From a virus: a stretch of DNA of 64,000 nucleotides. The notes beneath the pieces are model-generated. The model saw only the letters and a list, made by a program, of their open reading frames with translations, had not been told where the DNA came from and did not search any database. Each line of letters opens with the position of its first letter. Position 1 is the stretch's first letter. The position numbers and the translations under genes were made by a program. The DNA lies in IMG/VR virus record IMGVR_UViG_3300034198_013268, positions 1-64,000 of that record. One strand, written 5' to 3'. Positions 51,886-58,972 of this stretch are shown piece by piece.

Positions 51886-52038
51886 CCACAAATAAAGATT
51901 AATTAACATGAGGTCATCATCGGCCAATGTTAGTATCAATAAAGCGCGCTAATCCTTCGATAAATAAGGGAGGCAGGTGGTCATAGGTCTAGCGAAACTA
52001 TTTCGCGGCACAGAGGTTGCAAATTATTGCCAAGCCCT
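51886..52038 (+). other. Gene-free stretch with a hairpin, possible small RNA or leader
   Basis: No coding frame is convincing. A perfect hairpin GCGAAA-CTA-TTTCGC lies at 51992-52006, and the stretch ends in a strong terminator. The layout would fit a small RNA of about 100-190 bases or just the 3' end of the recombination transcript. No clear promoter is seen inside. Confidence 0.3.
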
Positions 52039-52080
52039 CAAACACCCATCTGCGATGCCGGATGGGTGTTTGCTTTTGTT
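52039..52080 (+). terminator. Rho-independent terminator
   Basis: Perfect 12-bp arms CAAACACCCATC and GATGGGTGTTTG with a 10-base loop, followed by CTTTTGTT. It ends the terL-recombination transcript only 14 bases before the next gene. Confidence 0.85.
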
Positions 52081-52093
52081 GTAGTCTTTTCTC

Positions 52094-52624
52094 GTGTCTT
52101 CCCTTATTGGTCTTGATTTAAGCCTTACATCAACAGGGATTTCCATAAATGAGCAGACATTAACTGTTAATACAAAAACTCGAGGAGCCGAAAGGCTGCA
52201 TATCATATCCTCCGAGATAATAAACAAATGTCTTGAATTTGACGTTTACTGCGCGGTTATAGAGGGGTACTCCTTTGCTTCCCGGAACAGCCAAGCTCAT
52301 AGCATTGGGGAGCTAGGTGGAGCGGTAAGAATGAGACTCTGGGAAAATGGTATCCCCTTTGTTGACATACCTCCAACCTGTAGGGCAAAGTTTGCAACGG
52401 GCAAAGGTAACGCCGGCAAAGGCGAGGTAATTTCTTCAGTTTCAGCAAAGACGGGAATTGTTTTTTCAGGTGCTGGCGGGGATGATGAATGCGATGCTTG
52501 GTTGTTGGAACAGATGGCAATTAGTCATCTTGGTATTAGTAATTATTCATGGCCGGAGATGCATCTATCTGCATTAAGCAAGATAGATTGGGAAGCGTTA
52601 GACAATGCAAGGGAGCAAAAATAA
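52094..52624 (+). CDS. RuvC-like Holliday-junction resolvase
   Basis: The product is 176 residues from GTG. The RNase-H-fold acidic residues are in place: Asp8 (IGLDLSLTSTG), Glu57 (VIEGYSF), and Asp131 and Asp134 (GDDECDAWLL). GGAVRMRLWENGIPF and KFATGKGNAGKGEV fit RuvC-like phage resolvases. It should cut branched DNA before packaging. There is no ribosome binding site, and the gene starts 14 bases after a terminator, with TAGTCT seven bases before the GTG, so a leaderless message is likely. Confidence 0.85.
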   Translation: MSSLIGLDLSLTSTGISINEQTLTVNTKTRGAERLHIISSEIINKCLEFDVYCAVIEGYSFASRNSQAHSIGELGGAVRMRLWENGIPFVDIPPTCRAKFATGKGNAGKGEVISSVSAKTGIVFSGAGGDDECDAWLLEQMAISHLGISNYSWPEMHLSALSKIDWEALDNAREQK

Positions 52625-52965
52625 TGAAAAGAAGCGCACCTATAACACAGGTAGACGTAGAGAACGGGCTTCTATCGTTAATAGAAGATTTAGAAGAAGA
52701 AACCGAAGCATTTGAACGTTTAATTGAAGATGCGGCCAAGAAAGAAGCCCTCTACAAGACCAATTGGGCCAAGGAGTATTTATCTGCAAAGGGCTCAATT
52801 AAGGAACGTGAAGCATGGGCCGACTACAAACTTAGTGATGAAGTTTTTGATTATAAAATTTCTGAAGCGTTAGTAAAAGCAAAACGAGAAAAACTACTAT
52901 CCGTGCGTACTAGTATTGACGCTTTACGTACCCTTAACGCAAACGTAAGGTCTCAGGTAAATTGA
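52624..52965 (+). CDS. Hypothetical coiled-coil protein
   Basis: ATG overlaps the resolvase stop (TAATG). The product is 113 residues with an acidic coiled-coil (LIEDLEEETEAFERLIEDA), then a WAKEYLSAKG segment and a basic helix (KAKREKLLSVRTSIDALR). No family is named. It is translationally coupled to both neighbours. Confidence 0.6.
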   Translation: MKRSAPITQVDVENGLLSLIEDLEEETEAFERLIEDAAKKEALYKTNWAKEYLSAKGSIKEREAWADYKLSDEVFDYKISEALVKAKREKLLSVRTSIDALRTLNANVRSQVN

Positions 52966-53522
52966 TGAGTTTTGTTTTTGAAAAATCTATTTTAGGTTTA
53001 AATGAAATACGACCTGCTCCGTGGCGGGCTGTGCATGTTTTGAAACCAGATTTAAAAGTTCTTGTTGAATCAATTCGCGAATATGGGTTAATTAACCCAA
53101 TAGTGGTTCATAAACAAACCGGGTTAATTATTGACGGCTTTCATAGGGCGGTGGCAATTCAGGGCGACAAGGAACTTTCTAAAATCTATAAAAAAGGAAT
53201 ACAGTCTTTAGTTGTTGAGTGTTCAGAAACCGATTCAATGCTTATGCATATTCGGCTTAATCGCGCTCGTGGAGGTGTAGTCCTTCACCACCTCTCTCGT
53301 CTTGTCAAGCAGATATATCAATCTGGAACGCAAAATCTCTACGAACTGGAAGAATCACTAGGCATGACAAGCATGGAGCTAGATGCTCTTTTGGACGGTT
53401 CTCTCATCAAGTCGCGAAAAGTATCGGAACATCAGTACTCTAAAGCTTGGGTCCCAGTTGAGGCACCGGCTGGAAAAGTGGACTCTATGGCTGTTGAGCG
53501 ACCTCCAAATCCAGACAGGTGA
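52965..53522 (+). CDS. ParB-like nuclease-domain protein
   Basis: ATG overlaps the previous stop (TGATG). The product is 185 residues. ParB boxes: LVESIREYGLINPIVVHKQTG, IIDGFHRAVAIQ and HIRLNRARGGVVLHHLSRL. The final part has a short HTH-like helix (LYELEESLGMTSMELDAL). Unlike the ParB-domain protein at 2852-3631 it has the usual DGFHR motif. Phage proteins of this kind may regulate DNA replication or modification; no parS sites were found. Confidence 0.78.
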   Translation: MSFVFEKSILGLNEIRPAPWRAVHVLKPDLKVLVESIREYGLINPIVVHKQTGLIIDGFHRAVAIQGDKELSKIYKKGIQSLVVECSETDSMLMHIRLNRARGGVVLHHLSRLVKQIYQSGTQNLYELEESLGMTSMELDALLDGSLIKSRKVSEHQYSKAWVPVEAPAGKVDSMAVERPPNPDR

Positions 53523-53567
53523 TAGTTGGTGTAAACTGTTGTCGTTGCACTAATTGCGAGGTTTCAT

Positions 53568-53789
53568 ATGGTTGCCCCAAATACGAGCGTTGACTCAGAA
53601 CTACCATCCCCCACACGTAGAGAAGCCAGAGGAACAAATTCTGTTGCCCCCTGGTGGAAGAGAGCTGCCTCATATGGCGTTAGACGTCTTGCAGATAGCG
53701 TTGGGGGTAGCGGAAGGCAGAATACTTCAGCAGGTGAAGGTCGTTCACTGTTGCGGGAGCGCAGAACTGCGCGCCTAAGAGCTATTTAG
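53568..53789 (+). CDS. Small basic protein upstream of connector genes
   Basis: The product is 73 residues from ATG at 53568 with GAGG upstream. The sequence is Ser/Pro/Arg-rich with a central WWKRAASYGVRRLADSV and an Arg-rich end. An overlapping frame from 53554 lacks a credible protein composition. No domain; presence next to connector genes suggests a structural or packaging helper. Confidence 0.5.
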   Translation: MVAPNTSVDSELPSPTRREARGTNSVAPWWKRAASYGVRRLADSVGGSGRQNTSAGEGRSLLRERRTARLRAI

Positions 53790-53800
53790 TTAGTTGAACA

Positions 53801-54661
53801 ATGCTTGTTTCTGTTTCTGACTTAACAAACTACATGGATATTCGTTTTAGCTTGCGTCAGCAAGATGCCGCTGAAATGGTCCTTGAAGGCCTTCAAAGCG
53901 AACTTGAGTCGTTCTTGCGTCGACCCGTTGAAGTTCAAGAATATACTGAAACATACGTAATCCCAACATCGGAACAAGGTTACCCATCTTCTTCTTTCTT
54001 TTACGATAAGTCTATTGACACTACCGGTCTCTCAATGAACTACATCCAGCCGTCCGTGGTCTTCCCTTTACGAAATAGTCCTGTAATTCAAATTAAAAGT
54101 GTTTCAGTTCAAAACTTAGCTTTGAATAAAATTTACCTTGCTGAGGCAATGCAGAGAGATTCAATAGTAACCAACATAACGCGAAGCAACGATATTCTTA
54201 CTATAACTTCTCTAAACGATTTTACAAAAGGGCAGCACGTGACTATAAAAGGCGTGGTTCCTAATGACTACAACATTACGGTCAAAGAAATACTTTCAGT
54301 CACTCCAACATCATTTACGGTCAGTGCAACTAATGTCAATATAGACGCAGGTCCGTATGTTTCTGGTGGTACCTGTTTAACTGCGGGGACTGACTACACA
54401 ACTCAAAGATGGGGTGTTGAGCTTTATTACGGATTCCCTAATGACCTTGTAGAGGTTAACTATATTGCTGGTCTTGATGGCGAACAGATTAAAGTATTTA
54501 AATTAATGATTCTTCGCGCAGCCACAAGAGAAATGCAAAATATGCATGATGACGTAGTTGGAGTTAAAGACCTTAACTCTCGTAACGTTGCTCCGCTCGA
54601 AACTGGATTTACGGAAAAAGAACTAAACGCATTGAAGCGTTGGCGTAGAAGAAGAATATAG
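53801..54661 (+). CDS. Head-tail adaptor/connector protein
   Basis: The product is 286 residues. The N-terminal helical part (VSDLTNYMDIRFSLRQQDAAEMVLEGLQSELESFL) and the C-terminal part (VFKLMILRAATREMQNMHDD, TEKELNALKRWRRRRI) fit phage adaptor proteins that sit under the portal. A beta-rich insertion fills the middle (about 95-205). It opens the plus-strand connector and tail module and abuts the next gene with no gap. Confidence 0.7.
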   Translation: MLVSVSDLTNYMDIRFSLRQQDAAEMVLEGLQSELESFLRRPVEVQEYTETYVIPTSEQGYPSSSFFYDKSIDTTGLSMNYIQPSVVFPLRNSPVIQIKSVSVQNLALNKIYLAEAMQRDSIVTNITRSNDILTITSLNDFTKGQHVTIKGVVPNDYNITVKEILSVTPTSFTVSATNVNIDAGPYVSGGTCLTAGTDYTTQRWGVELYYGFPNDLVEVNYIAGLDGEQIKVFKLMILRAATREMQNMHDDVVGVKDLNSRNVAPLETGFTEKELNALKRWRRRRI

Positions 54662-55123
54662 ATGTCCGTTAAAGCGACGGTGAATATAAACGGTGTTCCG
54701 CCAATAGTGCGCAAACTAGGGGATATGCTGCTAAGAGGTAAGACCTTTACCCCTTTATTTGCTAAGCAAATAGCTGAAATAAAACTAGCGTGGGCAGGAA
54801 ATTTTACCACTGGTGGTTTTGCTTCTGGAGGATGGATGCCCCTGGATGCGGGTTATGCAGCATGGAAATTGGTTCGTTACCCTGGGTCTCCCCCGATGGT
54901 AAGAACAGGAAAACTTTTTCAAAGCCTCACGGCTGGAATGACAGAAAGCATCTTTAGCGCAACTCCAAATTCCTACAAAATGGGAACAACCGTTGAGTAC
55001 GCAAAGTTTCATCAATATGGAACTACAAAAATGCCAGCGCGTCAGATAGTATTTGTTCCTACTGAATTTGCCCAGAGGGCAGCAACAGATGCTGCCAATT
55101 GGGTAGTACGAGGGGAAATTTAA
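54662..55123 (+). CDS. Tail completion / virion morphogenesis protein (gpG or HK97 gp10 type)
   Basis: The product is 153 residues. The family mark is the C-terminal VEYAKFHQYGTTKMPARQIVFVP, as in Mu-type virion morphogenesis proteins. RKLGDMLLRG and SPPMVRTGKLFQSLT also fit. It joins head and tail during assembly. It lies between the adaptor and the tail terminator candidate, the usual order. Confidence 0.82.
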   Translation: MSVKATVNINGVPPIVRKLGDMLLRGKTFTPLFAKQIAEIKLAWAGNFTTGGFASGGWMPLDAGYAAWKLVRYPGSPPMVRTGKLFQSLTAGMTESIFSATPNSYKMGTTVEYAKFHQYGTTKMPARQIVFVPTEFAQRAATDAANWVVRGEI

Positions 55124-55737
55124 TGGCCGGCAACTTAATGTTCGGCGCTCAGTTTGCAAAAAGTTTTGTGAGCCAATACCTGAGTGCAGATATTCCACAA
55201 AGACTCATTAGGTACAGAAATGGGTGGAACCTCGATGACTTAACCCTTCCTGTACCGGTCGACTATTTGACCTATGAGCCGCTTGCTTTAGATGCTTGGC
55301 CAATAATAATTACTGTTGCTATCAATGCCAAGTCTTTTGACAGATTAGGTTTTGATGGTTGGTCGATGGACCCTCGCTATAGAGTTAAGTACGGCATGCG
55401 CACGTACGTTTGGGTAAGAACCGAAGGTTCCGAAGAAGCAACGCTTATGCGCGACAGGCTTACAACCGTAGTGCGTTCTGCCCTTTTGGACTATCCATGC
55501 CTTCAGCGTGCTGACGACGGCAATCAGGCCCTAGTAGAAGAAACCTCAATGTCTGAAGAATACTCAGAATTGACTTTGCTCAAAGGTGACAGGGTGCTTG
55601 CTGGAGCTTACTTGGGTTATGACCTATTATTAGATGAAGTGATTAAGCGGGAAGACCTCGGACCTCCTGTCTCACATTACGATGTCGAAGTACAAGGAAC
55701 GGGCGACCCGACAGCCACATTACCGCTGGAGAACTAA
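55123..55737 (+). CDS. Putative tail terminator or head-tail joining protein
   Basis: ATG at 55123 overlaps the previous stop (TAATG). The product is 204 residues: an alpha/beta protein with PIIITVAINAKSFDRLGFDGW, RYRVKYGMRTYVWVRTEG and MRDRLTTVVRSALLDYP, which fits proteins in the tail-terminator slot. The position before the sheath supports this. No firm family motif. Confidence 0.6.
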   Translation: MAGNLMFGAQFAKSFVSQYLSADIPQRLIRYRNGWNLDDLTLPVPVDYLTYEPLALDAWPIIITVAINAKSFDRLGFDGWSMDPRYRVKYGMRTYVWVRTEGSEEATLMRDRLTTVVRSALLDYPCLQRADDGNQALVEETSMSEEYSELTLLKGDRVLAGAYLGYDLLLDEVIKREDLGPPVSHYDVEVQGTGDPTATLPLEN

Positions 55738-56241
55738 ATGGAACATAACGACGCAAATTTTTTTAAAGCACTGCCATCGGTACAAACAGTGCTCCCTAGT
55801 GAGTATTTTGGAACAATTCAAATACAAAATACTTCCGGTGCAACCCTGCTTGTAACTGATGAAACCTATATGTATCCTCGTTCTGTTGCGTTAGTGTCAA
55901 TAAATAATGTAAGAATTGAAAAACTTATAGCTGAAAAAAAAATAAAAGCTAAAATTTTTGAAACTGATGCAACTTTGTCAATAGATGATGCAGATGAAAC
56001 CGTAGTTGCTGCAAAAAAAAAGCAAAAGAAAAAAGTTCACCGAGAGTCTTCCTCCCCCCAATCAGCAGAAAGTGCTGCGGATAATGAGCTTCTTGCCGCT
56101 TTGATTTCCGGTGAAATAAAAGAAACAGAACCACAAGTCGATGAAGCGCCAGAAATGGTTGCCGAAGAAGAAAAAATAGATTCAATAGAAACGGTTGAAG
56201 GTCTGCCAGAAGACGACGCAAAAGCGTTACAATCTGAGTAG
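55738..56241 (+). CDS. Hypothetical protein with acidic tail before the sheath
   Basis: The product is 167 residues. Residues 1-75 are folded and beta-rich (FGTIQIQNTSGATLLVTDETY). The rest is low-complexity: a Lys run (KKKQKKKVH) and a Glu/Ala/Asp tail. No domain. It probably takes part in tail assembly because of its place between connector and sheath genes. Confidence 0.6.
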   Translation: MEHNDANFFKALPSVQTVLPSEYFGTIQIQNTSGATLLVTDETYMYPRSVALVSINNVRIEKLIAEKKIKAKIFETDATLSIDDADETVVAAKKKQKKKVHRESSSPQSAESAADNELLAALISGEIKETEPQVDEAPEMVAEEEKIDSIETVEGLPEDDAKALQSE

Positions 56242-56286
56242 TCTCAATTCAAATAGCCCTTGTAAAATACGGGGACGGAGGAAGCA

Positions 56287-57747
56287 ATGCCAGGTGTAAT
56301 CGTCACAACCGCAGTTCGTACTGGTCCGGTTAACGTTCAAACTGCCGCAACCGCAACGATGTTCGTTGCCGGTGTAACAGACCGCGGACCAGATGGCCCA
56401 AACAATGCATTTTTAGTTTCGAGTATCTCTGACTTTGAAGCAATATACGGTGGTTACACATCTTCAGGATGGGTTCATCAATCAGTTAATGCTTTCTTTG
56501 AAGAGGGTGGCTCACGTGCTTACATCTCGCGCGTAGCACCTGCTGACGCAACTGAGGCCGACTGCATCCTTCTTGATGGCGTATTGCCGGTAATAACCCT
56601 TACTGCTGCTGGCAAGGGCACATGGTCTCACTCAGGTGTTTTGACCGCAACCGTCACGCAGCCTACCATTACAACTTTCAAGATTCAAATCAAGCTTGAT
56701 GGTGAGCTTGTCTACTCAACGAAGACTCATACAACATCTATTGATGCTGTAGAAGAAATTAATAACAGCGAAGTTGCAGCCATTTACGTTACGGCTGCAG
56801 ATGAAGGCGAAGAGACTATTCCTGACGCTGTAGCTGCAAAAAACTTCAGCGGTGGAACTGACGGTGCTGCCGTTGCTGCTGCCGACGTTGTTGCTGCAAT
56901 TGCTTGTTTTAACCAGAATATGGGACCTGGGGCAGTTTGCGCTCCTGGATACACAACATCTGACGTTAGAAACGCACTTCTTGAGCATGCTCAAGAAAAT
57001 AACAGAGTAGCAATTCTTGGTTTTGACAAAGATATTAGCGTAGACGATGCGATTGCTGAAGCAACTGACTACACTGACCTGCCGGACCAGTCAGAGCGCG
57101 CAGCCTTCTTTTATCCTTGGGTAAAGGTTCCTAACGGTAACGTTACAATGACCATCCCGCCAGAAGGATACGTATGCGCCAAGCGTGCAGAAATCCACAA
57201 TGGCTACGGCAGCTGGACCCCATATGCCGGAGAGCGCACAGAAAGCCGTTACGTAACGGTTCCTGCAGTTGCTCTCAGCAAGACGGACGCACAAAAGCTT
57301 GACGATGGCTACATCAATGCAATTAAGTTGATTAACAACAAAGCAAGAATCTATGGTGCTCGTTCGGTTTCTTCTGATACCGACAACTTCCGTTTCATTA
57401 CTTCAAGAGAAGTATTGAATCAAATTGTTGCAGAAGCCGAAGCGGACCTTGAAAGAATGTTGTTCTTGCCAATTGATGGACGCCGCTCTACATTTGTAGC
57501 GGTTGAAGCTGCACTAACAGCAATAATGGGAAGAATCCGTACTGGTGGCGGGCTTTTTGAAGCCTATGACCAAAGCGGTAAGTTGATTGACCCTGGTTAT
57601 GTAGTCCAAGTCAACGATGCAATCAACCCTTTATCACAATTGGCCACTGGAGTCATCAAGGCAAAAGTAGCAGCTCGTGTTTCTTCTATCGGAGACAAGA
57701 TAGAAGTGACAATCACTAAATCAAATCTAACATCAAGCTTGGCATAA
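56287..57747 (+). CDS. Tail sheath protein
   Basis: The product is 486 residues, with ribosome binding site GGAGGAAG. The start MPGVIVTTAVRTGP and VAGVTDRGPDG, FEAIYGGYTSSGWVHQSVNAFFEEGGSRAYISRV are characteristic of sheath proteins. The conserved C-terminal half has NNKARIYGARSVSSD, FRFITSREVLNQIVAEAEADLERMLF and the final VQVNDAINPLSQLATG. It forms the contractile outer tube, so the phage is a myovirus. Confidence 0.93.
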   Translation: MPGVIVTTAVRTGPVNVQTAATATMFVAGVTDRGPDGPNNAFLVSSISDFEAIYGGYTSSGWVHQSVNAFFEEGGSRAYISRVAPADATEADCILLDGVLPVITLTAAGKGTWSHSGVLTATVTQPTITTFKIQIKLDGELVYSTKTHTTSIDAVEEINNSEVAAIYVTAADEGEETIPDAVAAKNFSGGTDGAAVAAADVVAAIACFNQNMGPGAVCAPGYTTSDVRNALLEHAQENNRVAILGFDKDISVDDAIAEATDYTDLPDQSERAAFFYPWVKVPNGNVTMTIPPEGYVCAKRAEIHNGYGSWTPYAGERTESRYVTVPAVALSKTDAQKLDDGYINAIKLINNKARIYGARSVSSDTDNFRFITSREVLNQIVAEAEADLERMLFLPIDGRRSTFVAVEAALTAIMGRIRTGGGLFEAYDQSGKLIDPGYVVQVNDAINPLSQLATGVIKAKVAARVSSIGDKIEVTITKSNLTSSLA

Positions 57748-57759
57748 ACGGAGAAAAAA

Positions 57760-58206
57760 ATGGCATACTCAAGTTCACCCAGATACGCACAGAGACAAAT
57801 ACTGGCGAAATGTACCCCCATTGCTGGTGCTGGTGCTCCCACAATCAATGACTACTTTGCTCAAATATCTGGAGGCGAAATTACTGCCTCTGTTGAGAAG
57901 GTATATCTAGGAGGAGAACCATTCCCAACCACCCTTTGCGCTCCATCTGAGGTCGGGGACATCACCCTGACCAAACATTATGCTGACGACATGCAGGCGG
58001 TACTCAAGGCCCTGCGTCCACTGGTTGGGCGCGCTTACTATTCTATCTCAGTAACTGACGTAGACTGCGGTTTGGCAGCCCATCAAACGCAAAGAACCTA
58101 TTCGTCGGCCCTGCTTGTCGGAATGTCTGAGCCAGAAGGTGACGCATCTTCGGGTGCTCCAGTGACTTTTGCCCTTACATTTGCTGTAAACGGTCCTCCA
58201 GAATAA
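57760..58206 (+). CDS. Tail tube protein
   Basis: The product is 148 residues directly after the sheath, the usual myovirus order. It is beta-rich with GGEITASVEKVYLGGEPFP, GDITLTKHYADDMQAVLKAL and a C-terminal VTFALTFAVNGPP strand, as in phage tail tube folds. It should polymerise into the inner DNA channel. Confidence 0.82.
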   Translation: MAYSSSPRYAQRQILAKCTPIAGAGAPTINDYFAQISGGEITASVEKVYLGGEPFPTTLCAPSEVGDITLTKHYADDMQAVLKALRPLVGRAYYSISVTDVDCGLAAHQTQRTYSSALLVGMSEPEGDASSGAPVTFALTFAVNGPPE

Positions 58207-58261
58207 AAAAGTAATTCATTTACATTTGTATTGAGGGCACTAGTGTGCTATTGTTCACGCT

Positions 58262-58774
58262 ATGACAAACCTCTACGAAGATTCTGAATTCTCCAATCCC
58301 GCTCCGGTAGTAATCCCTGACGCGGATATTGATAATGTGTTAGACCAGCTAAAAGCTGTTATTGCCAAAAAGGTAAAACGTCCTGATGTTTTTATCAGCG
58401 TCCCTGAACGACCCGGTGTTACATTACTAATTAGCCCCAACATCACCCAACAGCAGATTAAGGCTTGGCAAAAAAATGCTGGTTCTGACTCTAAAAATGG
58501 AATTGACGCAACAAAGTTTGCGTGTCAAGTAATCGGACACACAACCGTTGGTGTTTTCCTTAATGACGAAGAAGTTTTTGAAGGCGGAAAACCACTTGGT
58601 TTTGCTTCTCCTTCAATTCTTAAGATGACGGGTGCATCACGAGCGCTTCCAGATGCAGTAATTGCATTCTTTGGTATTGACCCACACGTGGAGGCAGCAG
58701 CACTGGCAATCATCGACGCCGCTGGGTATGGCGACGTAATTGAGCAACAGGAAAACCCTACGAAACAATCCTAG
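58262..58774 (+). CDS. Tail assembly chaperone, short form
   Basis: The product is 170 residues between tube and tape measure, the chaperone position. It reads VVIPDADIDNVLDQLKAVI, VFISVPERPGVTLLI and ends NPTKQS. No ribosome binding site precedes the ATG; TATTGT lies nine bases upstream, so a leaderless message is possible. The last codons contain a -1 frameshift site giving the longer form. Confidence 0.8.
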   Translation: MTNLYEDSEFSNPAPVVIPDADIDNVLDQLKAVIAKKVKRPDVFISVPERPGVTLLISPNITQQQIKAWQKNAGSDSKNGIDATKFACQVIGHTTVGVFLNDEEVFEGGKPLGFASPSILKMTGASRALPDAVIAFFGIDPHVEAAALAIIDAAGYGDVIEQQENPTKQS

Positions 58775-58941
58775 AGGAATTAGTAGACGATTCTAGGATT
58801 GCGACTGCAGCCCGCCTTGGCGAGCTATTTGGTTCAGACCCAATAAAACTACTGGATTGCAGCCCTGATGAATGGGTGATACGCGTCGCTTGTGCTAAAG
58901 TTATAGAAGCGGACCGCGAGGCTGCGGAGCGTAAACGCTAA
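58262..58941 (+). CDS. Tail assembly chaperone, -1 frameshift extended form
   Basis: After Pro166 a -1 shift at AAACCCT would continue as YETILEELVDDSRIATAARL and end at TAA 58939-58941, giving 226 residues. The extra 60 residues are helical and charged (SPDEWVIRVACAKVIEADRE) and have no start codon or ribosome binding site of their own. Two forms made by frameshifting are the rule for these chaperones (gpG and gpGT in lambda); they wrap the tape measure protein during tail assembly. Confidence 0.85.
58753..58801 (+). promoter_or_regulatory. Programmed -1 frameshift signal
   Basis: The slippery heptamer A-AAC-CCT (58753-58759) is in phase with the chaperone. Six bases on, a perfect 10-bp stem, CAATCCTAGA (58766-58775) with TCTAGGATTG (58792-58801), encloses a 16-base loop. 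Heptamer form, spacing and stem all match known -1 sites. The zero-frame stop lies inside the stem. Confidence 0.85.
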
Positions 58942-58972
58942 TAGGCATTAACGCCTTTAAACTGGGGTTCTA

